A DNA stretch of 64,000 nt, taken from Bin87 sp965116565. GTDB taxonomy: Bacteria > Chloroflexota > Dehalococcoidia > Lucifugimonadales > UBA3495. Shown piece after piece: positions 47,892-56,915 of the stretch. Every line of letters starts with the position of its first letter. The first letter of the stretch is position 1. Location: positions 124,001 to 188,000 of the forward strand of contig OZ220699.1 in the NCBI GenBank assembly GCA_965116565.1, read 5' to 3'. Under the pieces are notes generated by a model, which saw only the letters and a list, made by a program, of their open reading frames with translations, made no database searches and was not told the origin of the DNA. Both the position numbers and the translations under genes were made by a program.

Positions 47892-50258
47892 CTAGTCATC
47901 CTGTCCGTCGCGGCTCGCCCCGCCCACCGGTTCAGGTTCCTGGTCCAGGTCCTCATCGTCCATGTCGTTCAGATGGATGTCCGGTATCGGTGGAGCCTCC
48001 AGTGGCAGGCCAATGATCATCTCCGTGAATTCTCCGGGTTCCGATTCCACCTCAATGGTGCCGCCGTGCTCCCGGATGATGTCGTTGCAGATTGAAAGGC
48101 CCAGTCCAGTGCCCTGGCCGGTGGGTTTGGTGGTAAAGAATGGGTTGAAGATCTGCTCGATGATTTCGGACGGCATGCCACTGCCATTGTCCCGGATCCG
48201 GACCTCCACGTGGTCCTCTTTCCGTCGTGTAGCGAGCAACAGCGTGGGCATGTAACCGTTTTCACCGGAGGATTCGATCAGACTTCGTCGCTTTTCATCG
48301 GTGGCGTAACAGGCATTGCTCACCATGTTCAGGAATACGCGGCCGATGTCCCTGGGATTGACGTCGATATCCTCCATCTCTTCGAAGTCATACTGCAGGT
48401 CAAGCTGGAAGTCGGAATCCAGCGCTCGGGCGCTGTGGTAAGCCAGCCGGGCGTGCTCATCGAGGAGGTTGTTGACGCTGCTCATCTGATGCGTGACGGA
48501 TTCTCTGCCCATCAGCAGCATGTCCTGCACGATGCGGTTTGCCCGGTCGCCGTGCTGGCGTATGCGCTCGAGGTTCTCGGTCAGGTCGGCAAAGATATCC
48601 TGGATGAGGTCTTTCTGCTCGTCGTCCAGGCGCCCGTCTTCGCTTTCTTCCAGCGTCTCCTTCATTTCATCCAGCAATTCCTCGGATGATTCGGAGAAAT
48701 TCTTGACGAAATTCAACGGGTTCCTGATCTCGTGAGCGACGCCGGCCGTGAGCTGACCCAGCGACGCCAGCTTTTCCTGGGCCACGATGCGGTCCTGGGC
48801 TGCGGTGAGGTTGGACAGCACCTCTTCAAGTTCGTGATTCTTGCCGTCCAGTTCGGCGTTGATACCCTCAAGTTCGGCGTTTTTGCCTTCAAGCTCCTCG
48901 GCGAGCTGTTCGACCAAGTTCAATCGGATCGCCTCCTGAGCGTGGCGCCGAAAAACCTCCAGGGCGGCAGCCATATCGGCCACCTCGTCCCGTCCACCTA
49001 TGTCAACCTCGGCGTCCAGGTCGCCGCCGGCCATCCGCCGCATCCAACCAGACAGCAATTCCAGCCGTCGGAGCAACACGCGGCCAATGAAAATCCAGGC
49101 AATCAGCAAACCGCCGCCGATGCTAATCAAGCTGATAACTATGAGCAGTATGCGTCCCGTGAAAATCGACTGAGAGGAAGCCTCGGTCGCGACCTGCGCC
49201 CCGACCTCGGCGCCACCCACCAGGGCATCCACCTCATCGATCAGCAACGCGGCGATCAACTGGTTGTTCTCAAGCAACAACTCCTGCCGATCGGCCAACG
49301 CCAATTGTTCAGCGCGCAAGCTGAAGCCGTTATCGTCGCTCAGTCCCAGTTCCAGCAGCCGCTCGAACTGAGGAGCCAACTCGTCATGCAGGGGTGTTCC
49401 CCGCAGCTGGAACAAATTGCTCTGAATGTGATGGGCGGATGATTCGAACCGCTCGCGCAAGGGCTCGATCAGGGAGGGTTCCGACAGGATTGCGGCACTG
49501 GACAACAACTGGGTCGCGATATTCGCGTTGGAGCGCAATTCAGCGAGGTACCGGTAACGTTCCAGTTCAGCTTCCGACAAATGCTGCTCCCGGGCCACCG
49601 CAGGCAGGTCCAGTTCCCGATATCCCGTAACCGTGAAAAAGAGCTGGTCGTCCATCTCCCGCGCGATTATTCCATTCAGGTTGAACCGCAACTCTTCGAG
49701 TTCCGTACCCAACGCCGCCAGCCGATCGTTCAACGTGAAGCTTGACCAGATTCCGTTGTTGATTCCCGCGATGTTGTCAATCAAAGCCCCTGAATACGTG
49801 TGTATGCGCTCGAAACTCGCTTCTTCGCCTCCTCGACCCTGCAGAACTGCAAGTTGCTCGTTGAACGACTCATGGGCGCTGGCGATCTGGTCACCCACTT
49901 CGGCCACTTCCTCCGGCGTAGCCGCAACCGACAACTCTGCCGCGGCGGCGACCAGGTCGTTGCTGTACTGGGCCACTCCAAACGCGGCGGCCAGTTCCGG
50001 AACGCTGCCATCGGTAACCCGTGTCTGCGCAGCGGCCACCTGGTTGAACGATATCCACCCGACCAGGCAGGCCGCAAAGGTCAAGGCCACCGCGCCCCCG
50101 ATCGCCAGGTAAAGCTGGACGGACAGGCGGTAACGCAGTTCCAGTATCTGCCGGAGACTTAGCCCCCGGAGGCTGCTGGCAAGTTCCGTAAGTCTGCTCG
50201 GATTCAGTTCTGGGAGCCTACGGCTATTTCCCCGAAGCGCGCCTAGTTTCTCGTTCAT
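47892..50258 (-). CDS. HAMP-domain sensor histidine kinase
   Basis: A 788-residue membrane kinase. TM1 is at residues about 51-71 (LAIGGAVALTFAACLVGWIS); a long helical extracytoplasmic region of about 290 residues follows, with TorS-like style; TM2 is near 365-385 (LLIVISLISIGGGLLIAWIF). HAMP follows, then a coiled coil with repeated GKNAELEGINAELDGKNHEL, the H-box AGVAHEIRNPLNFVKNF (His near 509) and ATPase motifs LNMVSNACYATDE, IRDNGSGMP and GQGTGLGLSICNDI. The start overlaps the binding-protein gene by four bases. It probably senses the binding protein's ligand state. Confidence 0.92.
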   Translation of the reverse strand: MNEKLGALRGNSRRLPELNPSRLTELASSLRGLSLRQILELRYRLSVQLYLAIGGAVALTFAACLVGWISFNQVAAAQTRVTDGSVPELAAAFGVAQYSNDLVAAAAELSVAATPEEVAEVGDQIASAHESFNEQLAVLQGRGGEEASFERIHTYSGALIDNIAGINNGIWSSFTLNDRLAALGTELEELRFNLNGIIAREMDDQLFFTVTGYRELDLPAVAREQHLSEAELERYRYLAELRSNANIATQLLSSAAILSEPSLIEPLRERFESSAHHIQSNLFQLRGTPLHDELAPQFERLLELGLSDDNGFSLRAEQLALADRQELLLENNQLIAALLIDEVDALVGGAEVGAQVATEASSQSIFTGRILLIVISLISIGGGLLIAWIFIGRVLLRRLELLSGWMRRMAGGDLDAEVDIGGRDEVADMAAALEVFRRHAQEAIRLNLVEQLAEELEGKNAELEGINAELDGKNHELEEVLSNLTAAQDRIVAQEKLASLGQLTAGVAHEIRNPLNFVKNFSESSEELLDEMKETLEESEDGRLDDEQKDLIQDIFADLTENLERIRQHGDRANRIVQDMLLMGRESVTHQMSSVNNLLDEHARLAYHSARALDSDFQLDLQYDFEEMEDIDVNPRDIGRVFLNMVSNACYATDEKRRSLIESSGENGYMPTLLLATRRKEDHVEVRIRDNGSGMPSEIIEQIFNPFFTTKPTGQGTGLGLSICNDIIREHGGTIEVESEPGEFTEMIIGLPLEAPPIPDIHLNDMDDEDLDQEPEPVGGASRDGQDD

Positions 50259-51550
50259 CGGGACGCCCTCCGCCGCGAGTCCAGGGTTTCCAGCGGCACA
50301 TACCCACCGTTATCGTCGATCATAGTCAAGAAAACGGTGTCCGATCCCTGGTTGTCGTTGTCTCCGTAACGCAGTTCGAAGCCGTCTATATTGATTGGCT
50401 CCGGGTCATAAAGTTGGTCCAAAAAGCATTGCCGGTCAACATCGCGACCGCATCGTTCCAGGCCGGCGATCGCCAGGCGTCCGGCGAGATACCCCTCCAG
50501 TGAAACGAAGCCGGGAACTGCGTCACTGTCATGTTCGGCAAGGGCATCCAGATACGAAGCTACGATAGGCACCGAGCTGTCCGTCGGGAATGGCACCACC
50601 TGTGTCACGTAGACCCCGACCCCACCGGAGCCCAGTTCCTCCGCCAGCGCATTGCTGCCGACGAACGATACCGTCATGAATTCCCAGTCTTTGCCTACAT
50701 GTCGGGCCCAAGCGATCAACGACGCTACCGGTCGGTAAGCGCCTATGATGATTACCGCTTCGGGATTACCGCTTTGCAGGTCCAACAAGCCGGTCTTCAC
50801 GGCGGTGGTATTCCTGGGATACAGCCCGACGGATACAGGCTGCATGCTCCGGCGGTCCAGAGCTTCCCGCGCTCCCTGGTAACCCGCGCGGCCAAATGAA
50901 TCATCTTGGTACATCACGGCGATTCGGGTTATTCCCAGGTCCTGGGTCAGCCGTTCCACCATTTCCTCAGTTTCCTGGTAGTACGATGAGCGCATGTTGA
51001 CTACGTTGGGCAGGTTCGCGGCATTCCTGAGGAATTCCGCGCCGGTGAACGGAGCAATGTACGGCATCTTTGCTTCCCGAGCCACCGGAGTCGCAGAGCG
51101 GGAGGTGGGGGTTCCAACGGCGCCAATCAGGGAGAAAACACCTTCCTCGATGAGTTGCGTCGTGTTCGCGATCGCCAGTTCCGGCTCGTAAGTGTCGTCC
51201 AGCGACGTCAACTCCAGTTGTCTTCCGTGCACACCTCCGTTGCGGTTGACTTCGGCAAACGCGGTCTCAATGCCCAGCCTCATTCCCGTTCCAAGCTGCC
51301 CTGCCGGCCCGCTGAACGCCGCCGATTGGCCAAACACGATACGGTCGTCAAACACTCCGTAGGAACCTGGCCCCTGGTTTGCCCGGGCTCGCGGAGTCGC
51401 CGTGGCCACCTCCGATTGGGAGGCTTCATCTTGCCCAACTGTTGTGCCCTGAGCGTCACCCCGACAACCCACCAGACCCAAGGCAACAGCGATAATGACA
51501 ATGGCAAGCCATGACAGCTTGCCTATTGGTTGGTCGAGTATGCTCCTCAT
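50255..51550 (-). CDS. Branched-chain amino acid-type substrate-binding lipoprotein in signalling operon
   Basis: A 431-residue type I periplasmic binding protein with lipobox ALGLVGCRG near residue 29. DDRIVFGQSAAFSGPAGQLG, LIGAVGTPTSRSATPVARE and FIGAEFLRN-like APFTGAEFLRN are shared with the paralogue at 22766-23992 over the full length. It is embedded, with four-base overlaps on both sides, between an RsbW-like kinase gene and a histidine kinase gene and has no transporter genes nearby. A ligand-sensing role, comparable in logic to TorT-TorS or LuxP-LuxQ, is inferred from this context. Confidence 0.9.
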   Translation of the reverse strand: MRSILDQPIGKLSWLAIVIIAVALGLVGCRGDAQGTTVGQDEASQSEVATATPRARANQGPGSYGVFDDRIVFGQSAAFSGPAGQLGTGMRLGIETAFAEVNRNGGVHGRQLELTSLDDTYEPELAIANTTQLIEEGVFSLIGAVGTPTSRSATPVAREAKMPYIAPFTGAEFLRNAANLPNVVNMRSSYYQETEEMVERLTQDLGITRIAVMYQDDSFGRAGYQGAREALDRRSMQPVSVGLYPRNTTAVKTGLLDLQSGNPEAVIIIGAYRPVASLIAWARHVGKDWEFMTVSFVGSNALAEELGSGGVGVYVTQVVPFPTDSSVPIVASYLDALAEHDSDAVPGFVSLEGYLAGRLAIAGLERCGRDVDRQCFLDQLYDPEPINIDGFELRYGDNDNQGSDTVFLTMIDDNGGYVPLETLDSRRRASR

Positions 51551-51963
51551 CCGCCTTTGCGCTTGACCATCGCCAACCGGTTCTTGCCGTCCTCTCGGCG
51601 GTAATGCAACTCATCCATCATTTCTCGTACCAGATGGATGCCCAAGCCACCGATCGCCCTGTCTTCGAGGGCTGCGTGCAGGTCCGGCTGCATGGCGTCG
51701 TTCAGTGGATCAAAGGGCCGACCATCGTCCGAGATTTCCACGCGAACCTCATCCGCATCCGCATCCAAGCATACCTCTATCTCGCTGGCCTCTCCCCCAT
51801 AGTTCACTATGTTGACGCTCAGTTCGTCGAGGACCAGGTTCACTTTGAAAACCAGATCCGGCGGCCAGTCGTCTTGCTCCCCCAGGTTTTCAACAATCGC
51901 TGTGATGCGCCCAAGCTGATCCATCTCGGGAGCAATTTTCAGGGATGCTGATGCGCTCATCAT
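51547..51963 (-). CDS. RsbW-like anti-sigma factor / serine kinase (HATPase)
   Basis: A 138-residue GHKL ATPase. VFKVNLVLDELSVNIVNYGG is the N box with Glu-Leu-x-x-Asn, VEISDDGRPFDPL the G1 box and GGLGIHLVREMMDELHYRRE the G2 region. Relatives phosphorylate STAS-domain antagonists or hold sigma factors. ATG 51963 shares its A with the stop of the phosphatase gene (TAATG); its own stop overlaps the next gene by four bases. Confidence 0.9.
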   Translation of the reverse strand: MMSASASLKIAPEMDQLGRITAIVENLGEQDDWPPDLVFKVNLVLDELSVNIVNYGGEASEIEVCLDADADEVRVEISDDGRPFDPLNDAMQPDLHAALEDRAIGGLGIHLVREMMDELHYRREDGKNRLAMVKRKGG

Positions 51964-53129
51964 TAAGCCTCTGTGCACCGCAGGGCCAGACACGTGATGT
52001 CGTCAAACTGCGGAGCGTCTCCGGCAAACTCGTTGACAGTGTCAAAAATCGCGTCGATAGTCGTTCGGCAATTGTCAAACGGCGACTCAAAAATATTCAA
52101 GAGGCGCTCCATGCCGAATTCTTCGCCCTGGTCGTTGAAAGCTTCTGTCACGCCGTCGGTGTAGAAGACTATCGTGTCTCCGGGCGAACATGACACCGTC
52201 GCCTGTTCGAACTCGGCGCCCGCCATCACTCCCAGCGCAATTCCATTCGTGCTGGGAAGGACGGTATGGCTGCCGTCCGCGTGGATCAGTACAGGCAGGG
52301 TGTGACCACCGTTGGCGTAGGTCAAGGTCTTCGTTTCGGGATCGTACACAGCGTAGATCAACGTCACGAACATCATCGCTTCGTTGTCTTCGTACAGGAG
52401 TTGGTTTACCTCGTCCAGCACCTTGCTCGGATCGTACATACCGATCGCGGTCCCTTTCAACAAGGTCCGGCTGGCCATCATGAAGAGCGCGGCCGGCACT
52501 CCTTTGCCCGAAACGTCCGCAATGGCCAGGCCAATCCTTCCATTCTCGAGGTTGAATATGTCAAAGAAGTCTCCCCCGACTTCCCTTGCCGGAGTCATAT
52601 TTCCACAAATTTCGTAGTGGGGAGACACCGGGAATTCAGTTGGCAGAATGCTCTGCTGCATTTTGCTGGCGATATCGAGCTCGTTTTCTATAGCCGCCAA
52701 CCGCAACCGCGATGATTCCGCTTGCCGCCACGCTTCCAGGTTGTTGAGCGTTCGCTCGATCGTCACCCGCAGATCGTCGAAGTCCAGAGGTTTGGTGACA
52801 AAATCAAACGCTCCACGGTTCATCGCAGCCCTGATATTTTTCATATCGCCATAGGCCGAGATGATTACGGACCGCGTGTCCGGGGCCACGTCCGGAATGC
52901 GCTCCAGCAAAGAGAGCCCATCCATCTGCGGCATGTTGATGTCGGACAGGACCATATCTATATCGGCGTCCTGCCCCAGTTTTTGTAACGCTTCTACTCC
53001 GTTCTGTGCAAAAACAAACTGGTATTGGCCCGAGCGGATGCTGCGTCGCATCCTTTGCAGAACCAACGGTTCGAGATCAGGCTCATCGTCAACAACTAGT
53101 ATGCGATACGCTCCAACAGCCTCATCCAT
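51963..53129 (-). CDS. Response regulator with SpoIIE-type PP2C phosphatase (RsbU-like)
   Basis: A 388-residue protein: receiver domain at residues 1-125 (RILVVDDEPDLEPLVLQRMR, phospho-acceptor Asp in MVLSDINMPQMDGLSL, late Lys in FDFVTKPLDF), a linker coiled coil, then a PP2C/SpoIIE phosphatase (GGDFFDIFNLENGRIGLAIA with DVSGKGVPAALFM). Phosphorylation by a kinase, probably the HK of the same operon, should switch the phosphatase that reactivates the STAS partner. ATG 53129 is used. Confidence 0.92.
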   Translation of the reverse strand: MDEAVGAYRILVVDDEPDLEPLVLQRMRRSIRSGQYQFVFAQNGVEALQKLGQDADIDMVLSDINMPQMDGLSLLERIPDVAPDTRSVIISAYGDMKNIRAAMNRGAFDFVTKPLDFDDLRVTIERTLNNLEAWRQAESSRLRLAAIENELDIASKMQQSILPTEFPVSPHYEICGNMTPAREVGGDFFDIFNLENGRIGLAIADVSGKGVPAALFMMASRTLLKGTAIGMYDPSKVLDEVNQLLYEDNEAMMFVTLIYAVYDPETKTLTYANGGHTLPVLIHADGSHTVLPSTNGIALGVMAGAEFEQATVSCSPGDTIVFYTDGVTEAFNDQGEEFGMERLLNIFESPFDNCRTTIDAIFDTVNEFAGDAPQFDDITCLALRCTEA

Positions 53130-53204
53130 GATTTCAACCTCCGCAGTTATCCCGTACCAAACGGGCGCCCGGCGCTTCGCGCCGTCGCCTCCCTCCACCG
53201 CCCG

Positions 53205-53543
53205 TTAACCGCTGACGGCTGCAACCGCGTCCGCTTGCGAAGAGTGAATATCGATCACTCGGTCGAAACCGCTGATTTCGAAGACCTCCCTGACAGTTCC
53301 AGAGAGTGAGCAGATCGCAAATTTGGCGTTCTGCTGTTGCAGTTTGCGTGCGGTCTGCAGGATCACCCGCAGCCCCGCGCTGCTTATGTAAGCCAGACGT
53401 TCCATGTCCATGACCACAGCGCGGTCATCGGACTCAATCGCTGAATCCAATTCCTGGTAAAAAGCCTGCGCGTTGGCGCTGTCAACGCGCTCTTCGGTTT
53501 GGATGATCAGAGTTCCGTTGTCTCGGCGTGATTCGATCGGCAT
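53205..53543 (-). CDS. STAS-domain anti-sigma factor antagonist (RsbV-like)
   Basis: A 112-residue STAS protein with the phospho-site context RLAYISSAGLRVILQTARK, where the first or second Ser is the likely target of the RsbW-like kinase. VVMDMERLAY is the strand before it. It is the first gene of the operon, 75 bases before the phosphatase gene. The 211 bases upstream contain no consensus promoter that I can defend. Confidence 0.92.
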   Translation of the reverse strand: MPIESRRDNGTLIIQTEERVDSANAQAFYQELDSAIESDDRAVVMDMERLAYISSAGLRVILQTARKLQQQNAKFAICSLSGTVREVFEISGFDRVIDIHSSQADAVAAVSG

Positions 53544-53754
53544 AAATTTATCCCCTGCTTCTTATTCGCGTCGTGAATGAACCGTACACAACAAGCGCAG
53601 CCGCGGCACGAATCCAAACTGTGGTGGATTTATCGTGAGTGCATGACACACGAGTAACATTTGCGATTTTACGGGTAATTCAACGTCCTGTACAGTGTCG
53701 CCTCCCCGATTTTATTGCCGTTGCCCGGCCATCGGAAGCGGCTCAAACGCGTCA

Positions 53755-55209
53755 TCAACCGCGCGCCGGCCAGGCTGGATCGTGGTACCCAAGCGGCACC
53801 GTCGGCCGGGCCCAATACGGCTGCGTCTCCGAAATCTGCAACACCGGCGCCAGGTGGGTCAGTTGACCGGCAGGGACCCTGGACGTGGTCGACCAACTTT
53901 CGATTTCCTCCTTTGTGAAGTCTGCTGCCACGTCCCGCAACCGGTCCTCCGGAACCTGGCCCTGATCCACCAGCCATTTTCCGACCTGCGCCAGGGATAT
54001 GCGCACCAGCCAACTGCCGCCCTCGCGCACTCTCCGTCCGAGCGCGATCATCGTGCCGTACGCCATCAGGTACCCAGTCAAATAGTCGATGGCGGATACG
54101 GGGTAGAACTGCGGGCCAGGTTCGGCTCCCGGGAACAACTCGCCCTGGCGGTGCGTGATCCCGCTGACCGTCTGCACGACGGTGTCAAAGCCTCGCCGTT
54201 CGGCCCACGGGCCCACGCGACCAAAAGCGGAGAGCGACACGCAAACGATACCCGGCCGAATTTCCGCCAGTTCCTGCGGCGAAAGCCCCCGTTGGGCCAG
54301 GGTTCCAGGGCGGTACCCCTGGGAGAACACGTCTGCCTCGCGAACCAGTCCCCGCAACGTTTCGGCTTCGTCAGAGTTTCTCAGGTCGATAAAAGTGGAT
54401 AGCTTGCCGTGTCCCGTGTCGTATTCCTGGGAGCGGTTGCTGGGCAGGTGCTCGGCAGAGATTTTCATCACGTCCGCCCCGTGCTCCGCAAGGGTTCGGG
54501 CGCAGGTCGGCCCCGCCAGCACCCGAGTCAGATCCAGTACCCTGACGCCCGACAACGGCCTGTCGCCGTCCGGCAGCGGTTCCGGCGGGCTGTCGCCGAT
54601 CCGGTCGATCTCAAGCAAGGGCAACGATGCCACTGCCGCAGACTGCGGGTGCTGGGCCCACTCGGCCATGGACCGCACCATCCCTCCGGCGCCTTTGGCA
54701 GCGATAATTGCTTCCTCGAGTTCCAGCGCATCCCATTGCGCCACGGCTCGCGTTACCGCTTCGCGGTCTTCCTCCACCCCCAGCACGCTCAGCGCAGCTT
54801 CCCGGTGATTTGGAAAGTTGCAGTGCAGGTAACTCCAGCGCCCGTTCCTGGCCGGGTACACGCCCATCACCGACGGCCTTTCCCCGGCGGCGGGGGCTCC
54901 TTCCAGCATCATGTAACGGCTGCTCCGCAACGAAGCGGTGGCGCGCCTGGCGTCCACGGCTATCTCCTGCCGCCGTCCGGTGCGCAGTTCCCACAGGTCG
55001 GAAACCGCCAGACCAACTGCCCCCAAGCTTGCCGAAGCCGTCTCACCAATGCGGAAAGGCGTTGGCAGTATGGGGTCTCCACCTCCCGTAAACTCGACGC
55101 CGTTTGCTTTGCCAGGATCCCATCCGGGAATTTCCAGCAATCCCTTTAGCATTTCTTTGATCACTGCTACACACGCTCCTTGATTGGGCTCACTGGGCAA
55201 GTGGGTCAT
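53755..55209 (-). CDS. CaiB/BaiF family CoA-transferase, permuted two-part form
   Basis: A 484-residue class III CoA-transferase-like protein that moves CoA between acids. SGVRVLDLTRVLAGPTCART, which opens ordinary family members, occurs here only after residue 215, followed by EYDTGHGKLSTFIDLRNSDE and RPGIVCVSLSAFGRVGPWAE. The first 215 residues (LPTPFRIGETASASLGAVGL, MGVYPARNGRWSYLHCNFPN) look like the usual C-terminal half. So the order is permuted relative to CaiB. The usual catalytic Asp position has Asp in RGFDTVVQ or HGKLSTFID; which one acts is unclear. Confidence 0.82.
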   Translation of the reverse strand: MTHLPSEPNQGACVAVIKEMLKGLLEIPGWDPGKANGVEFTGGGDPILPTPFRIGETASASLGAVGLAVSDLWELRTGRRQEIAVDARRATASLRSSRYMMLEGAPAAGERPSVMGVYPARNGRWSYLHCNFPNHREAALSVLGVEEDREAVTRAVAQWDALELEEAIIAAKGAGGMVRSMAEWAQHPQSAAVASLPLLEIDRIGDSPPEPLPDGDRPLSGVRVLDLTRVLAGPTCARTLAEHGADVMKISAEHLPSNRSQEYDTGHGKLSTFIDLRNSDEAETLRGLVREADVFSQGYRPGTLAQRGLSPQELAEIRPGIVCVSLSAFGRVGPWAERRGFDTVVQTVSGITHRQGELFPGAEPGPQFYPVSAIDYLTGYLMAYGTMIALGRRVREGGSWLVRISLAQVGKWLVDQGQVPEDRLRDVAADFTKEEIESWSTTSRVPAGQLTHLAPVLQISETQPYWARPTVPLGYHDPAWPARG

Positions 55210-55482
55210 TATCGCATTTTCAAATACTACAACAACCTGTCCTTTGATTCAATTTAGATATGTCAACGGGTTCGTCAATGCATCGCCACTGCGCTCGCGA
55301 CCACGAGTGTCCTCCTTCCAAACTCCCATGCATTCTCCAAAGTTGAGATTGTTTCCTCGCTGTTACACATTGTGATATTAAGTGACCCGATGCTCCCATA
55401 TCGTGAGCCGTGATAACATTGATACAAGAAGGTCCCTTGCGGATGAAGCAGCCGCCGCCAGGGGCAAACCAGGAGGATAAAT

Positions 55483-55929
55483 ATGGCAAACGGAGAACTG
55501 GTCTCTGCTGAAATTTTCCATCCCGAGGCATTTCCCTTCAGCACGGACAACCCCAGCGGCGTACCCGGCGACACCAAGATCGAACCCAACGTGGTGGCTG
55601 CCATCGTAGGCCATGTGGTCGGCAGCGTTTCCGGTGTGGACCGGTTGGGTAACCCAGGTGGAATCCTGCGCGCGGTGGCGGATACCGTGCGGTCAACGGC
55701 TGCGGCCCGGGCCACCGGCGTGGGTGTCGAGGCCGGCCAGAAGGAGGCGATCATCGACCTGGACGTCGTGATGGTATACGGCCATCGCATACCCAGCGTC
55801 GTTCAGGAAATCCGTGAGACCGTAGCCCAGGAGTTGTTCGACCAGATCGGCCTGGTGGCAAAGGAAATCAACGTTGGCGTCGTGGGAATCGAATTCCCCA
55901 GCAACGCCACCTCCCGCGGCGTTCTCTAG
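55483..55929 (+). CDS. Asp23/Gls24 family envelope stress protein
   Basis: A 148-residue member of the Asp23/Gls24 family, abundant in Firmicutes and Actinobacteria and bound to the membrane through AmaP. TKIEPNVVAAIVGHVVGSVS, GVGVEAGQKEAIIDLDVVMV and SVVQEIRETVAQELFDQIGL are the family blocks. An AGGAGG site precedes ATG 55483. The next gene encodes an AmaP-like anchor. The 273 bases upstream hold no other gene. Confidence 0.88.
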   Translation: MANGELVSAEIFHPEAFPFSTDNPSGVPGDTKIEPNVVAAIVGHVVGSVSGVDRLGNPGGILRAVADTVRSTAAARATGVGVEAGQKEAIIDLDVVMVYGHRIPSVVQEIRETVAQELFDQIGLVAKEINVGVVGIEFPSNATSRGVL

Positions 55930-55941
55930 TATCGTAAATCC

Positions 55942-56520
55942 ATGAACGCCTTCAACGGCTTACTGGTGACATTGGGCGCCCTGGCGAGCATTGCCGTCGG
56001 GGTGCTCATACTGCTGGTGGTGACCGAGACGCTGTCGCCGCAGGCCGTGCCCGTTCCTGTTCTCCAACAACAGTTAAGTGGCATGACGCAGGACGTCGGG
56101 GGCGCCTGGTGGCGCGACGTTGGCATCGCGGCCGCTTTCGTTGTGGTCGGCTTGCTGATCCTGGGATTTGAAACCCGACTGGTGAGGCGAACCGCGGCCC
56201 CCGGCATGGTATTGCTGAGTTCCGATGCCAATGGCGCCGTGCGCCTGGCCGTTGAAAGCATCGCCCAGTTGGCCCAGCGTACTGCCGAGAGCAACCGCGA
56301 AGTCCGCAGTGTACGTTGCCGAATCCGAGTCGTCCCCGGCGGGCTTACAATCATCTGCGTAGCCGGCCTACGCATGGGGTCGGATGTTCCCGCCGTAACG
56401 TCCGACCTGCAGCACGATATTCGCGAAGTCGTGGAACGCCTCACCGGCCTGAACGTCATCGACGTGCCGGTGCGTGCCCGCTACCAGGGCGATCGCGACC
56501 AGCCGATACTCACGAGGTGA
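55942..56520 (+). CDS. AmaP-like membrane anchor protein
   Basis: A 192-residue protein with two membrane helices (LLVTLGALASIAVGVLILLV at residues 7-26, and AAFVVVGLLILGFETRLV near 70-85) and a cytoplasmic Asp23-like C-terminal part (VRLAVESIAQLAQRTAESN, LQHDIREVVERLTGLNVIDV). This is the build of AmaP, which anchors Asp23 to the membrane. It starts 12 bases after the Asp23 gene. Confidence 0.83.
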   Translation: MNAFNGLLVTLGALASIAVGVLILLVVTETLSPQAVPVPVLQQQLSGMTQDVGGAWWRDVGIAAAFVVVGLLILGFETRLVRRTAAPGMVLLSSDANGAVRLAVESIAQLAQRTAESNREVRSVRCRIRVVPGGLTIICVAGLRMGSDVPAVTSDLQHDIREVVERLTGLNVIDVPVRARYQGDRDQPILTR

Positions 56521-56524
56521 ACCG

Positions 56525-56746
56525 ATGCCGGGCTTGATGCTTTCCGGTCTGATAGGTGGTTTGATTTTCGGTGTCATCCTCGTTTGGCAGGGCGCCGGCG
56601 CCGCCGGTCTGGTCCTCCTCTTCACCCTCGTCGGCCTGCTGGTAGGCGCGGTGATCTGGTTGGGTTGGCGCATTTCCACCGGGCAACTGGACACGCAGAC
56701 TCTCAGAGCTCTCATCGAGGTCATCTTCCTGAATCGGTCCCGATAG
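56525..56746 (+). CDS. Small DUF2273-like membrane protein
   Basis: A 73-residue protein with two membrane helices (MLSGLIGGLIFGVILVWQ and LVLLFTLVGLLVGAVIWLGW) and a basic cytoplasmic end. Small DUF2273 proteins accompany amaP and asp23 in Gram-positive bacteria, and this gene occupies that place, four bases after the AmaP gene. Assignment rests on size, topology and context. Confidence 0.72.
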   Translation: MPGLMLSGLIGGLIFGVILVWQGAGAAGLVLLFTLVGLLVGAVIWLGWRISTGQLDTQTLRALIEVIFLNRSR

Positions 56747-56915
56747 CGCAGTTGATTCGCTGCAGTTGCAGCGGATAGCCCGATTTGCGGTCAGGTTTCG
56801 CCGTCGCAATGGCGCATATCGTTGCTTATGCATCGACATTGACGCTATTTCCCCCCGGATGCTACATTGGCGACTACAAAACGCGGCACGCAACCGGACC
56901 CAGGGAGGGACGAAA

